From Triticum aestivum (lineage: Eukaryota; Streptophyta; Magnoliopsida; Poales; Poaceae), in the NCBI RefSeq assembly GCF_018294505.1, contig NC_057812.1, positions 64,250,494 through 64,314,493 on the forward strand: 64,000 nt of DNA, in the 5' to 3' direction. The notes under the pieces are model-generated. The model did no database searches and was not told the origin of the DNA. It worked only from the letters and a program-made list of their open reading frames with translations. The translations under genes were made by a program, and so were the position numbers. Below are positions 1 to 10,601 of this stretch, piece by piece; position 1 is the stretch's first letter; every line of letters starts with the position of its first letter.

Positions 1-187
1 AATAAGGAGGCACTTCCGGTGGGTCTGAGCTGACAGCATGGGAACGTTTTTTTCGCGAAGTACGGTGGCCCGTCCGGTGGGTCCCATCAGTCAGGGGAAA
101 CGATTTTTTTGCAAAATACTGGTGGCCCGTCCGGTGGGTCCCGGCTATCAGGTGGAGGAATAATTATTTTGCGCGTAATAAGGAGGC
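1..187. repeat. Short promoter-like direct repeats
   Basis: Three loosely spaced copies of a motif built around GGTGGGTCC followed by TCAG occur near 15-35, 70-95 and 130-155, each followed by a T-rich stretch. Two copies share the string GTGGCCCGTCCGGTGGGTCC. This type of sequence is common upstream of grass genes, but no gene start can be tied to it here. Confidence 0.45.
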
Positions 188-627
188 ACTTCCTTGCGGC
201 TGCCGTGGACCCAGCTGTCAGCCTCTCCACGTACAGTACTGTTCCGATGGAAGTCGGTCGTTGACCACATTGACCACGCCGCGCCGAGAGCACCACGGCG
301 GTGGACGACGGTGAGGCATAGGAAGGGGACGACGCGGAGCTGGGGAAGACGCGGCAGTGGATGCCCACGCGGAGAGGAGTACGAGCTTTCACCAGTTCGG
401 CTGCGGTGTGAGGCTGCCGTCGCCGCAGAATAACAGGGGGTGTGGGTGAGTAGAGGGATGCCCTGGCCAGCGGTGGGAGTAGTAGGGGTGTTGACGCCTA
501 CGCGGCAGCACAGCCGGCCACGGGAGGCGGGAGTAGGCGGTCCCGCCGGCGCTGCTTTGGCGGCTGGAGCAAGAAGATCAGAGATTGAAGAAACACGACG
601 GCCGTTGGATTGACATCCAACGGTTAC
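188..627. repeat. Left copy of a diverged duplication
   Basis: This GC-rich block shares an ordered set of motifs with 1300-1627: a GTGG(A/G)CCC..TGTCA..CTCTCCA stretch, a GTTGACCA..TTGAC string (263-280), and a GGAGGCGG..CGCCGGCGCTG..GGCGGCTGGAG stretch near 523-575. The order and spacing are kept while the intervening sequence has diverged. Short ORFs on both strands have no recognisable product. A small palindrome, CCGTTGGAT with ATCCAACGG, lies at 602-623. Confidence 0.5.
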
Positions 628-1299
628 GTCTGCTAGAATCGTTTGTTGACGTATATAATAACTAAAAGAATCTTGCATACGCGTCAACTAAATAGGCCCA
701 CAAGTCAGACCACTCCTTTTTTTTAATAATTTATATATAGCTCATGGCAACTTCTTATGCAATTTATTGCAGTCGTTTTTTTGGTTGGCCAGGGCCAATT
801 TCGCATATTTCTGTGGGTTCCAAACTATTTTAATACCGAAATGTCCAGCCAGATTTAAAGTATTTTGAAGATATATTTAAATTAGGTTAATGCCTTGTGA
901 AATAGGAATCTGAAAATGTATTAAAATTCAGAAATTATAAAGTAATTGCCAATTTGTCATCTGTTTTTATATTTACAACCCATTTCATATTACTTTCAAG
1001 ATTTGCAGGCGTCTTGAAAGAGTTCAGCCCATCAGGGCGTAGAAAAATAAGTAGGCCTGGATTGGGTATTCTTCAGAAAAAATAAACTGGGCTCATTTTC
1101 ACAAAGAAAAAATAGCTGGGCTGGTCACATGGTGAACATAAAATATAAGCCTGGGCTAGACGGGCCGGCCACAGCCCAGTTCAAACCCCGCTCTGTCTCG
1201 ACAATACCAAACAAAAAGAATACTGCTCGAGTAGCTACGTCCCAGGTGTCAGCCGATCTTGTGCTGTTCTCTTGTCTATTGACTATATATGCTCCCAAT
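628..1299. other. AT-rich intergenic stretch
   Basis: No gene, MITE end or tandem repeat was recognised. It separates the two diverged duplicate blocks. Confidence 0.5.
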
Positions 1300-1627
1300 G
1301 TCGTGGGTCCCAGAAGTCAGGAAAACACTTGGAGGAAGCTTTTTATTTTTCCATACACTGACATGGTGGGCCCCTACTGTCATCCTCTCCAGGTACTTCT
1401 GCCGATTCCTGTTGTTTGTTGACCATGTTGACAACGCGAGAGGGCGGCACCGCGGTGAGCGCACCAAAGTGCGTGGAGGACGTCGGCGTTAACTATTTAG
1501 GATACGGTGGGGCGGCGATGCGTGCACTGAGGCGCAGCCAGCCGTGGGAGGCGGAAGCAGGCGGCCCCGCCGGCGCTGGTTTGGTTTTGGCGGCTGGAGG
1601 AAGACAGAACTGAAGAAGCACGACATA
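1300..1627. repeat. Right copy of a diverged duplication
   Basis: Counterpart of 188-627 (see that entry for shared motifs). It is shorter, with an extra AT-rich piece after the first GTGGGTCCC. Nothing in it looks coding. 1628-1835 downstream holds nothing recognisable. Confidence 0.5.
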
Positions 1628-1835
1628 CTGTAGTATTTAACAATCTTAACTGAAACCAGCAGGGGCACTTAACAACCAAAGCTGAAAGTAGTATGAGTAC
1701 TTATACAGGTTCAACCGTACAAAGCACGCCTCGAACAGTGCTACTTTGCCTACAGTTAACCAAGGGTGAGGCCGCCAAGCCCTAGGACAAGGCCCAGGCG
1801 CCACCCCACGCATCTAGAACCTTCTAAAAGCGCCT

Positions 1836-3133
1836 TCATCTCACAACGTGGTCAATAAACAGGATATTCGCTTTAGAGCCATGGAAAAGCATGAACTTAA
1901 TCTTCTGTCCTATTCTCCAAGATGGACGGGCCTTCATTATTTGAGACCACCCATGAATAAGTATCTTTTCACCTCCAAGGGGAATTGAGTAGGTCGACAT
2001 AAACATCATGTTGTGACCAAGCGCAAGTCTGACCGGACCATGGTCAGGCATCTATATAGGAACAATAGAACTCGGCAGTTCCTGTTTCAAGAAGACCACA
2101 GCTGTAAAACTGTGTATAAGCAATAGTTTATGAACAACATATATAATAGAAAACAGCTCATACCATAAGTTTCTCGACATAGTTGGACCTGTTCAACGAG
2201 TGCAACAGTGGCACACATATCCCATGTGGCTTTCCACCATTGAAACGCCCCACAGGGAGCTCAAGACGATCAATAAAGTGTAGGAACTTGTGGATGTTGA
2301 TCCAGTCAACTTCAGTGCCATTAGTAACAGCCGAGTTATTACAGAGTAACAAACGAGCAGACTGCTTTACTCTGAAAAAACCTACATGTGCCACCAATTA
2401 TAAGAAAATATTAGTTAGAAGTAGCATCTTCGTGAGAGATTCGTTGCTACTTCTAAAGTTAAATTGTGATTAGTTAGACAGAATAGGTGGATTAAGAAGT
2501 AATCGAGGCAACAAGCAAGAACCAGATACAAAACTAACATGGATGAACAATTGGAACCACGTCAGGGTGGAAGATCGCAGTGAAGATGAGACCAGGTTCT
2601 GATATTTCCATCAACATCCGTGCGCCAACTTTCAGTCCGTAACACTTGAGAAAGTTTATCCAAGTTCGGACATAAAAAAGCAGTGATCTTCTTGCTTCAT
2701 GAACCCAACTCGGAACTTATATCCATGGCTTGTCCTCACTGTGACCATTAAACTAGTGTATTCAGTTATGGCAAGGCCGGGCATCTTGAGTACATGTGTT
2801 CTGGCAGAGCAAATAATACACTGCAGGAAAAATAATACGAGAACACAGCATGTTCAAAAAAAAACCCAGCCTCCCGGATAGAAAAGAGGATTCTAGGAAC
2901 ATATTGTGCGTGTTTCAAAATGATGTGTTAGGATGAGAAGGAACAAGCGTGGCGTCTCACCGAGGCGCAGAAACCTGTAGGGTACTCGCACTTTGGGCAC
3001 TGCAAATGAAACACACTAGATTTAGTAGGAAGAAAAATGCATCAACGGCGGCGACTGCCATCCTAGGATTACCTGCGACCAAGGGACTTGGGTTTATCGG
3101 GGATGGATGAAGAATTCGTACCTGGTTCTCCAT
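1836..3133 (-). CDS. B3-domain-like gene 1, partial model
   Basis: Exons can be proposed on the minus strand. The last, 2051 to 1836, encodes 71 residues ending at a stop, with a strand pattern HGWSQIMKA followed by WRIGQKIKFML and LFIDHV. The previous one, about 2399 to 2165, ends at a GTATGA donor and includes DRLELPVGRF. A GW..(I/F)..A followed by a G(Q/D)-K-I-x-F strand is the usual end of the plant B3 DNA-binding pseudo-barrel, so a B3-like nuclear DNA-binding protein is inferred. A possible first exon starts with an ATG at 3133-3131 (MENQ) before a GT donor. The stretch 2400-3130 looks intronic. The 5' block upstream (3140-3420) resembles that of gene 2, so the two may be tandem paralogues. 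Exon joins are not proven. Confidence 0.45.
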
Positions 3134-3139
3134 GAGAAA

Positions 3140-3420
3140 ACCCTATGCAATCACCGAGAGGGGGTTTTCTCTAAACAAGCAGACGAGGGAGAAAGGGATT
3201 CAGGCCCCGTGAAATATTGCCGCTTCGTCCGTCCAGCTTACTGCTAAAGCTGGAAAGGGGGGTTGTGATTTGATGGCTCATTGGGCATTGCTGCGGCGCT
3301 ACGACCGGGATGTGCCTACCGTGAAGTTGTGCACTCTAATTTGTGCATATGGCACGTGGACCCCGTTGCCGGTTGCCCCACATATCAGCGAAAGGAAGTA
3401 GAAAGACAGGAGTAACTAGT
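3140..3420 (-). promoter_or_regulatory. 5' block of gene 1, one of three homologous copies
   Basis: The stretch from CTTCGTCCGTCCA (3223) through TGGAAAGG..GTGATTTGA.GGCTCATTGGGCATT and CTACGACCG (about 3300) matches 8830-8905 closely and 37390-37460 more weakly. It lies just upstream of the proposed start of gene 1, so it probably covers the promoter and 5' UTR. Confidence 0.5.
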
Positions 3421-3570
3421 TACACATGAATATATTTTTTGACAGAGAGATACTCCCTCTATAAAGAAATATACAAATCTTTTATATCACATGCTCACCT
3501 TGCCGAGAAAAATACTCCGTCTGCAACGCACGGGCATTATGGGGGTTCAGCTGAGAATATAATACTCAAG
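3421..3570. other. MITE-like debris
   Basis: Contains TACTCCCTCTATAAAGAAATA (3449) and TACTCCGTCTGCAACGC (3513), which resemble degenerate Stowaway ends, but no matching inverted end or TA duplication was found. Confidence 0.25.
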
Positions 3571-4290
3571 ATGTTTTTTTTGAGGGATAAAAGCTGCTTT
3601 ATTGAAGATTAACAGTCATAGGTATACAAATAATTTCGGGGGTTCCTGTGAGCCAAAGATGGTGTCCATAGGGCAAAGAAGTAGCAGCTTTTGCGAGCAC
3701 ATGCGCTTCAACATTACACTCGCGTTTTTCATGTATGATCTCCATGGTTCGGAACATATTCTTCTTCATCTTGATCTCATCCATAATAACTTTGCTGGGC
3801 CCCAAGTATGCCTGTCCAATATGCTTGACTGTTGCTGAACAATCGGTGCTAATCTGAACTTGTTGCAGGTTTAAGTCAAGAGCCAGAGATAGCCCCTCGC
3901 AACATGCCATTGCCTCTAGGATCTCTGGATCAGTAACACTTTCGCACACCAGTGCCGATGCTCCAAGGAAGAAGCCTGTATGTTCCCGGCTCACAACTGC
4001 CAGGGTTCCCCTTTGACCATTGCGAGATAACGCATCATCAACATTCATCTTCGCCCAACCCATAGCAGGAGGAGGATGACACTTCTGCACTGAGCTAGTG
4101 CTTCTCGAAACCAGGTTCTGGACTTTGGGCCGTAGGCCGACCCTACATGTTTGGGGGCCCATGTGTTCTACCTCAGCGCTTTTCATATTGCAAGCGATCG
4201 ATATGGCGCTGGTTTTAGATGCTGCCGCAAGGCGAATACACAAAATTGAATAAAGCACGGCAGCTGTTGGAATGAAATCAAACGACATTT
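3571..4290 (-). pseudogene. RNase H-like (RVT_3) domain, probable LINE 3' end
   Basis: The minus-strand ORF 4288-3599 (229 codons) carries the plant RNase H-like domain found at the end of many plant LINE polyproteins. Visible residues are the first acidic site in MNVDDALS, a glutamate in EILEAMACCEG, an aspartate in ISTDCSATV and a terminal R-E-C-N-V-E-A-H-V-L-A-K motif. The first about 80 residues do not look like part of the domain. A T run at 3571-3578 on the plus strand is an A tail on the minus strand, just after the stop, which fits a 5'-truncated retrotransposed copy. No clear target-site duplication was seen. A stand-alone host RNase H-like gene is the alternative. Confidence 0.6.
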
Positions 4291-4425
4291 CCTAACCAGC
4301 AATCAGAGTTGCAATTCTATCAACAATTATCGTACTACTTATACACACAGGACACTTGTTTCACCACGCCAGATTATTACATCAAAATCTCTCGGAGGAT
4401 AGATCAGTTAGGCAGTTGTGTGCTG

Positions 4426-5321
4426 CTACTGAAGAATTTCAAAGTTGATTTGGACCAGCTCTCCTTGCCGAGAAAGTTTGATTTTGACATCATCGCCTAC
4501 CGCAAGATATGATTTAGATTTTAACCTTGACCATCCTTTAGCATCAATCATCATGCGACCATCCTTTGTACTTACGATATATTGAGCAGGTTCATTCACA
4601 CCAAGGTTGCGCATGGTAAGAGAAACTTGGCCGCGGTCGCCCGGATTGTTGAACGACTCCCTCGTTGCTCTAGGAATTCTCTGTTTGCAAACAAGAAGAC
4701 ATACCCAAACAGTTAGATCAACACAGTGAATCATGTGAAACAACATGGAAAGAAAAAAGAACGAAGCACTTGGGCGGCCAATGCTTACCAAGAAGGTGGA
4801 CATGTCGGTTTTTGTAAGGATTTTGGTATATGAAGTGCGAACTGCAGCCCAGTCTGTTGCAGATGCAAGTGCAAGTGTTGGTGCAGGTGCCGAAGCCGCT
4901 GCTGCTGCCAGAGATGGTGCTCCTTGTAGAGCTAGTGCCGGTGTCGATGCCCAATCCTCCGGTAGATCAGACTGATCCGCTGACGCGGTCGGTGCCCAAT
5001 CCTCAGCTAGATCAGACTGAGCTGCTGCCGCTGTCAGTGATAGAGCACCTGTCAGTGCTCGTTTTGTGCGAGACAGCAGCGATCGTGTCTGGTCTGCTAT
5101 GATCAGCTTTCTAACTTGACTAGGATCCGTGACCGTGATCCAGTCTTTTTCTTCATTTCTTTTAAACGTGGGAAGGACTAATTGTGGCATTTTTGTTAAA
5201 CCAAACTGCAATTCATCATAGGGATTCAACTTGTACTCAGACAACATACTGATCCAATTTTCTCTAGTAATATAAGTGATGGACAATGCCTTCATTACTG
5301 ACACGACATAAGAAGTGAAAC
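4426..5321 (-). CDS. B3-like gene 2, C-terminal exons
   Basis: Two exons are well supported. Exon 5321-4789 begins after a TTTTTCAG acceptor and ends at a GTAAG donor; exon 4680-4426 begins after a CAG and ends with TAG. They join in phase 0 to give a B3-type barrel: KTDMSTFL, RIPRATRESF, then a strand ending IVSTKDGRMMIDAKGWS, SYLAVGDDVKI and VQINFEIL. This fits the family order (basic-aspartate start, I-P start of the second strand, G-W, and a G-D turn before the final strands). The first exon also encodes an Ala/Ser/Pro-rich linker with imperfect repeats (QSDL.EDWA). The role is inferred as DNA binding in the nucleus. The middle exon of the same gene is broken by a transposon (5927-7875), so this end is probably not expressed normally. 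Confidence 0.55.
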
Positions 5322-5926
5322 CTGAAAAATAGCCATCGTAGAGCAAACCAAACGGTTTATTATGTGATGAATGTCACATGGCAAAACCTGCATCATAAAA
5401 TTGCAGGAAAAGAAAGAAAACATGACATTAAATCAATAAGATTTAGACAGTAAATCAATAAGATTTACTTGATGTGACACGAGTGAATCCTTATCAGGAA
5501 ATCACTATGTTGAAGTACTAAACAGAAGATTGATCGTTCAACTACGTGGGGCATGCAGGGGCCCCGCCTACTCCCACAAGCAGGACAGTCCAAAGGTCGT
5601 GACAAATCATATGGACCGAACATCCATGGGACTGGAAATCCTGGTGGGTGCAATAAACCCTGCAACGCATACAGATATTGGAGTTTAACCATAATTGATA
5701 GACCGTCCTCACAAAAAATGATATGGATACTTCAAAATATACAGACTGAATTGAGTGGACAGACATTAAGATAGAACGTTCTCAGGACTGACCACACACC
5801 AAAAGCGGCAGTACTAATAAACAATACAGGGTTCACAAACACAAATCAAGTACTGAACAATAGTACTTACTACAGACAAGCAAAGTTGCACTAACTAAAC
5901 TCTGCAGACTATTTTTTGCCACCGAC
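5322..5926. other. Probable intron of B3-like gene 2
   Basis: AT-rich sequence between the middle and C-terminal exons. ORFs here are short and unrecognised. A duplicated CAATAAGATTTA string occurs at about 5435 and 5456. Confidence 0.35.
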
Positions 5927-6155
5927 CTACAGGATGAACCCCACATAACTGACTAGGCCATGGACTTCGTGTGAGATGTCTACATGCACCATCACCATCT
6001 TGTCAACCTTGGAGAACCTAACAGAGTGGTCTTTCCACTCATAAACATGATGATGAAGACAGGTCGCATCCAATTTGTTGGGAAGCTTTACAAGAACCAC
6101 ACCCTTCGTAATCGAAGGCACAACCAGGAAATTGTTCTGGTCAAGTACAGCCTCG

Positions 6156-7720
6156 CACTACTAGGAAAAGGCCTACTAATGGCGCACCAGTTTTGCCTAC
6201 AAATGGCGCATCACTGGTGCGCCATTACTAGCACGCCACTAGTAATTTTTACTAATGGCGCACCACTGGTGCGCCATTAGTATAGGCCACGGTGCGCCAT
6301 TAGTATAGGCCACTGGTGCGCCATTAGTATAGGCCACGGTGCGCCATTAGTATTTTTGAATTTTGAAGGCGGGAATATAGTAGTGGCGCACCGTCTAACC
6401 CCCACCATGCGCCATTGCTATTTTTGAATTTTGAATTTGGATCTAGATCGTGATTTTTTTGCCCATTTTTTGCTAGTTTTTTTTCTCATTTTTTGGCACG
6501 ATATTATTTCAAATTTTGTTCCTGTTTTTGGATCTTGTACGTTCTTTTGCCGTGTTCTTTTGCCGGAGAGGAGTTCGCCGGAGAGGAGGAGGAGGTCACC
6601 AGAGAGGCGCTCGCCTACATCGCCGGAGGGGAGGAGGAGGTCGCCGGAGAGGAGTTCACCGAAGCATCGGAGAGGAGGAAGGAGAAACCATGAGGGAATG
6701 GGAGGAGAGGAGGGAGGAGGAGCTCACCGGAGAGGAGGGAGGATAAACCGTGAGGGTAGGGGAGGGGAGGAGAGGAGGGAGGAGGAGGTTCCCGGAGAGG
6801 AGGAGGTCGCCGGAGAGGAGGAGGAGGTCGCCGGAGAGGAGGAGGAGGTCGCCGGAGAGGAGAAGGAGGTCGCCTGAGAGGAGGAGGAGGTCGCCGGAGA
6901 GGAGGAGGGTAGTATGGTGGAGGAGAGAAGGGAATATGGAGTGGAGGAGAGGAGGAGATGGAGTGGAGGAGAGGAGAGGAGGAGATGGAGTGGAGGAGAG
7001 GTGGAGTGGAGGAGGTGCGCCCAGCCGTATATACGACATAGTAATGGCGCACCATGGGCAGGTGCGCCATTACTAACTTTTTTTTATTTTTTTGATTTAT
7101 TTTGAATTTTGAAGGCGGGAAGATACTAATGGCGCACCATGGGCAAGTGCGCCATTAGTAACTTTTTTTTTATTTTTTTGACTTATTTTGAATTTTGAAG
7201 GCGGGAAGATACTAATGGCGCACCATGGGCAGGTGCGCCATTAGTAACTTTTTTTATTTTGTTGACTTATTTTGAATTTTGAAGGCGGGAAGATACTAAT
7301 GGCGCACCATGGGCAGGTGCGCCATTAGTAAGTTTGAATTTTTTTGAATTTTTCTGCCTCTCCAGATCTTAAAAGCCCCGTATCTTTTTTTCTGTTAGGT
7401 TTTTAAGGATTTTGAAAATGTTTAACAGGTGCGCACGAGGATTTTGAGGATCTCCGCTCCCACGGTGCGCCATTAGTAGTTTTGAAATTTTTTTAATTTT
7501 TTTCCTAATGGCGCACCATGGATGTGGTGCGCCATTACTAGTTCAACTAGTAATGGCGCACCACTCCCACGGTGCGCCATTAGTAGTTTTGAAAAAATTA
7601 AAAAAATTTTACTAATGGCGCACCATGGACATGGTGCGCCATTAGTATATAATAATGGCGCACCACATGTCTAGTGTGCCCTTAGTGTCAATTCCATCTA
7701 TAGCCCTTTTCCAAGTAGTG
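6156..7720. mobile_element. Non-autonomous CACTA transposon (CACTA-E)
   Basis: 1565 bp with terminal inverted repeats: CACTACTAGGAAAAGG at the left and CCTTTTCCAAGTAGTG at the right. The 3-bp flanks are TCG and TAG, a target duplication with one mismatch. Subterminal regions hold many copies of a palindrome built from GGCGCACCATGG and its complement GTGCGCCATTAGTA (6178-6350, 7040-7330, 7500-7670); four of them sit in about 85-bp direct repeats at 7040-7330. There is no transposase. The long ORFs on both strands come from the internal GA-rich minisatellite and are not genes. The insertion lies in an exon of B3-like gene 2. Confidence 0.92.
6555..7015. repeat. GA-rich minisatellite inside CACTA-E
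   Basis: Degenerate repeats of an 18-bp unit, GGAGAGGAGGAGGTCGCC, clearest at 6793-6905. All frames are open on both strands because the unit is a multiple of three and lacks stop codons, which explains the overlapping ORFs. Confidence 0.85.
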
Positions 7721-8056
7721 TAGAGAACATGCCTGACAACAATGCTACAGGAAAACACTTGTTCAGGACACGTGGCGACACGGACACAGCAGCTGGATAG
7801 TTTAGCAGTAGAACTCATCATCAGGTCTTCCAGTTCACACGACATGACTTTGAGAACTTCATCTCCACCACGGACCTGGTTCTAATTCAAACAAAAGCCA
7901 TATTTTATTACTACCTCCGTTCAGAAATGAGTGAACAAAGACACTAGAACATGACTTCAAAGGCATGAGAGCAGAGGCATTACATGCAATATCCATAACA
8001 CAAGTTACTGAGGCAAATATACCCTCTTAAAAGGTAGCATTGATGTTCATAAAGTA

Positions 8057-8179
8057 CTCCCTCCGTCCCAAAATTCCTGTCTTAGATTTGTCTAGATACG
8101 GATGTATCAAGTCACATTTTATTATTAGATACATCCGTATCTAGAAAAATCTAAGACAAGAAATTTGGGACAAAGGGAG
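8057..8179. mobile_element. Stowaway-type MITE
   Basis: 123 bp starting CTCCCTCCGTCCCAAAATT and ending with the near-complement, flanked by TA on both sides (8055-8056 and 8180-8181). Size, ends and TA target site are typical of the Triticeae Stowaway families such as Thalos. It lies in an intron of B3-like gene 2. Confidence 0.9.
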
Positions 8180-8377
8180 TAGTTGAAAGTAATCTATAAG
8201 AAATCAGTGTCAACCTCTCGCATGTTTTGGTCAAAAGAGGAATTTAGAACTGTCATTTGGCACACAAAAATCACATGCAAGATCACCCAGAAAGTTGTAC
8301 TACTAGTAATAGTACTGCGTGTTAGATGAAAAAACACGATCAAGATAGAGAAAAAGATCGTCAAGAAGAGATATTAC

Positions 8378-8840
8378 CTAGACTTGCTTAACGAGGGATC
8401 CCGGAGAGGGGGGCTTGGACAGGGCGATGTCTTTGAGCTTGTCTGCGGTAGTCTCGGCGGGGTGCTTTCGCTTCTTCGTACCATGAGCCTCGACGGTTTT
8501 GGCCGGAGCCATAGACATCACTTCGGCCGGTGCTCCAGTTTCCATCAAGAAACTGTCAAATAGAAATAAAAGAAAAGAAACCATAATCACAAACCAAAAA
8601 GAAGAAAAGAGAGGGAGTTATAGGATCAGTCTCGGGGTTGCAAGACCGGGCCTTGGCCAGAATCAACACCATTGATGCACTCACCTTTCCTTCTTTGGGA
8701 GAGAAGCACAATGGCAGAAGCAGGTCGGGGTTTTCTTGAAGAAATGAGGAAAAAGATGAGGCAGAAGCGAGGGTTGGGTAGAGACGAAGCTGAGAGAGAA
8801 GAGTGAAATGATGGTTGCTTCGTTCGTCCAACTTACTGCT
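8378..8840 (-). CDS. B3-like gene 2, 5' exons
   Basis: The minus strand has a probable 5' UTR exon (about 8830-8686) ending at a GTGAGT donor, an intron, and an exon starting near 8557 with ATG at 8545-8543 that runs to about 8391. The peptide METGAPAEVM.. contains a basic stretch THKKRK-like (HGTKKRKHP), a candidate nuclear localisation signal, and a Lys/Pro/Ser-rich end (ALSKPPSPGS). If joined to the exon at 7875, it gives ..LVKQ-VRGGDEVLK in frame. The start choice rests on the first ATG after the acceptor. The donor is uncertain because two GT sites overlap a TAG. Confidence 0.5.
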
Positions 8841-9005
8841 GGAAAGGAGGGGGTTTTGTGATTTGACGGCTCATTGGGCATTACTGCGGCACTTCGATCG
8901 GGGTAGTCTACCGTCACTCTAGTACGGAGTAACTTAGTGCATGTCTAGTGGACCCCGATGCTGGCTGTCCCACACGTCGGCGAAATTTAGTGCATGGCTA
9001 GAGGA
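8830..9005 (-). promoter_or_regulatory. 5' block of gene 2, homologous copy
   Basis: Matches 3223-3400 over CTTCGT(T/C)CGTCCA, TACTGCT..GGAAAGG, TTTGACGGCTCATTGGGCATT and TGGACCCCG.TGC. The order is the same, and the block sits upstream of the 5' UTR exon of gene 2. Confidence 0.55.
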
Positions 9006-9382
9006 GGATCCGCACGGTAGAGCGTGTACACTATTTTCTAGAAGAAGAAAAATGATTACAGCAAGCGTTTCCACTCTTACGACGGAGGAGTGTGAAACAC
9101 GGCAGCCACTTAAACATACACAGTGCTCCAACTACTAGGCATGTGCAGTGGTTCATACGTCAGTACTACACAATCTTGTTGCTAGTGTAGTAAGATATGA
9201 CGATAACAAATGATGTTGTGCGCATGTCAACTACTCCTATATGTAACATAGTACCGCTTTTTCGATTGTCCGGTCGAGAATGGACGGTGAGATCAATGTT
9301 AACATAACTAGGTCCATAGCGCACGGAGAGTACGATGCTACAGTACTCCATGAAACATGAACCACATGAAGCACAAATAGTG
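9006..9382. other. Intergenic, nothing recognised
   Basis: No gene or element end was recognised. Confidence 0.4.
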
Positions 9383-9917
9383 TTAGGCAGGGTGTATGAA
9401 GGGTGCACGGGATGGGAGCAAAAGTTCCCTTCTCGACCCACTTTTGGGTGTTTGCCAGAGTGCATGAAGGGTGCATGAGTCCACACTAGTAGGTTGACAA
9501 AAATACAAGAAGAGGAAACAACTATATTGAGATGAGAATGCAACTGAAGACACCCACACGCTTTGCGCTACAGTGACTGATCTGCACCGTGTGAGTTTGA
9601 TCCAACGGACATGTTGCGCCGAGACATGGACATGCCCATGCAGAGGGTTTAGCCCGACGGTAGGCATCGTAACGCTGGCACGACGGTAGGCATCGCGCAG
9701 CCGCAACACGTGCGTGGCAACTTGGTTCACCAAGTGGCTGAGGCTATCCTGGACCTCGTCACGATCGGCCCGCTCGCGCTCCAGCCGGCTCCCCTGACGG
9801 CCTACCGTATCTCTCGCTTTCTGCAGCAATGCCGCCGACGCCTCGAGCATCTTTGTGGTGGACGCCTGCCGCTTTTGAAGCTCCGTGAACTCCCGCACAT
9901 AACGGAGGAGCATGGCA
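9383..9917 (-). pseudogene. Coiled-coil gene, 3' part (interrupted by CACTA-A)
   Basis: The minus-strand ORF begins at the edge of CACTA-A (9917) with MLLRYVREFTELQKRQ, followed by heptad-rich helices with LERERADRDE and LVNQVATHVLRL, a typical coiled coil. It continues the frame of 37041-36920 on the far side of the transposon: the last codons there (..LKEERS) join to SMLLRYV when the element and one 3-bp flank are removed. After about 9690 a short tandem duplication (GATGCCTACCGTCG twice) and a less convincing tail follow, so the true end is unclear. The function is unknown. Three in-frame TAG codons in the upstream half mark it as a pseudogene even before the insertion is considered. Confidence 0.65.
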
Positions 9918-10216
9918 CACTAGTAGAAAACAGGGCTTTGGTCCAGGCCGAGTCAGCCCATTAGTCTCGGTTTAGTCCAGAACCGGGACGAATTGGGGCA
10001 TTGGTCCTGGTTCGTGAGCCCAGGAGGCCGGCCAGGCCACGTGGGCCATTGGTCCTGGTTCATTTGGACCTTTTGGTCCCGGTTGGTGGGATGAACCGGG
10101 ACCAATGGGCCTCGCTCCTGGCCCACCACCATTGGTCCCGGTAGGTGGCTTGAACCGGGACCAACGGCTCCCCTTTAGTCCCGGTTCATGCCACCAACCG
10201 GGAGCAATGAAGTGCC
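9918..10216. repeat. Left terminal and subterminal repeats of CACTA-A
   Basis: The terminal repeat is followed by inverted pairs of (A/T)TTGGTCC(C/T)GGTT and AACCGGGACCAA at about 10-40 bp spacing, up to 10202. In CACTA systems such subterminal repeats bind the element's own proteins. A TATA box follows directly at 10217. Confidence 0.85.
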
Positions 10217-10224
10217 TATATATA
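10217..10224 (+). promoter_or_regulatory. TATA box of the first CACTA-A transcript
   Basis: TATATATA directly after the last subterminal palindrome and about 30-40 bp before a leader containing GAGCAGAGCACACTGCTC. A GTGAGC donor at about 10491 suggests that the leader is the first exon. Confidence 0.6.
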
Positions 10225-10601
10225 CCCCCTCGCATAAGAGCAGAGCACACTGCTCTGTTTTTTCTGGCCGAGGGGGAGAGGGCTTGGTGGTGCTCTAGCT
10301 CACCTCCTATGCACACAAGGTGTTCGATGGAATGCCCGAGCCACACTACTTAAGCTTTCTCCTCTCCAAGCTCGACCTCCAAGCTCCATTTTCCACAATA
10401 TTTGTCTAGGTTTAGCGGTCCGTCACGCCCCGTCCCCGTCTTCACCGCTGTCGATCACCCGCGCCGAGCTCATCGCCGGCACCACCGTGGTGAGCCTCTT
10501 GTTCTTATCTTCTTTCTGAAAGGAAAAATATTCTTACTTGTATGTTTACATAGATACTTGTATTATTTTCTTACTTTTATTATTGCATCTTATATAGTGC
10601 G

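Larger units (their letters stand above)
5927..7875 (-). pseudogene. Middle exon of B3-like gene 2, split by a CACTA element
   Basis: The minus-strand exon starts after a CAG acceptor at 7876-7878, runs to 7721, is interrupted by a transposon (7720-6156), and continues 6155-5927 to a TAG. Reading 7740-7721 into 6155-6100 with one 3-bp flank removed gives an open frame: VVRHVL followed by EAVLDQNNFLVVP and SITKGVVLVKLP. Frame continuity across an insertion is strong evidence that the element landed in coding sequence. The peptide has alternating strand-like segments and may be another B3-like repeat, but that is weak. Using the other flank variant (CTA) would create a TAG, so the CGA copy is probably the ancestral one. 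A possible GTAGGT donor overlaps the stop, so the exon may normally be spliced before it. Confidence 0.6.

Noticed and set aside
6431..7076. Overlapping ORFs on both strands rich in Arg/Pro/Glu
   Set aside because: They come from an 18-bp GA-rich minisatellite without stop codons in CACTA-E.
9383..9543. C-terminal tail of the coiled-coil ORF and the overlapping 125-codon ORF at 9166-9543
   Set aside because: Composition loses the coiled-coil character after about 9690; probably read-through into 3' non-coding sequence.
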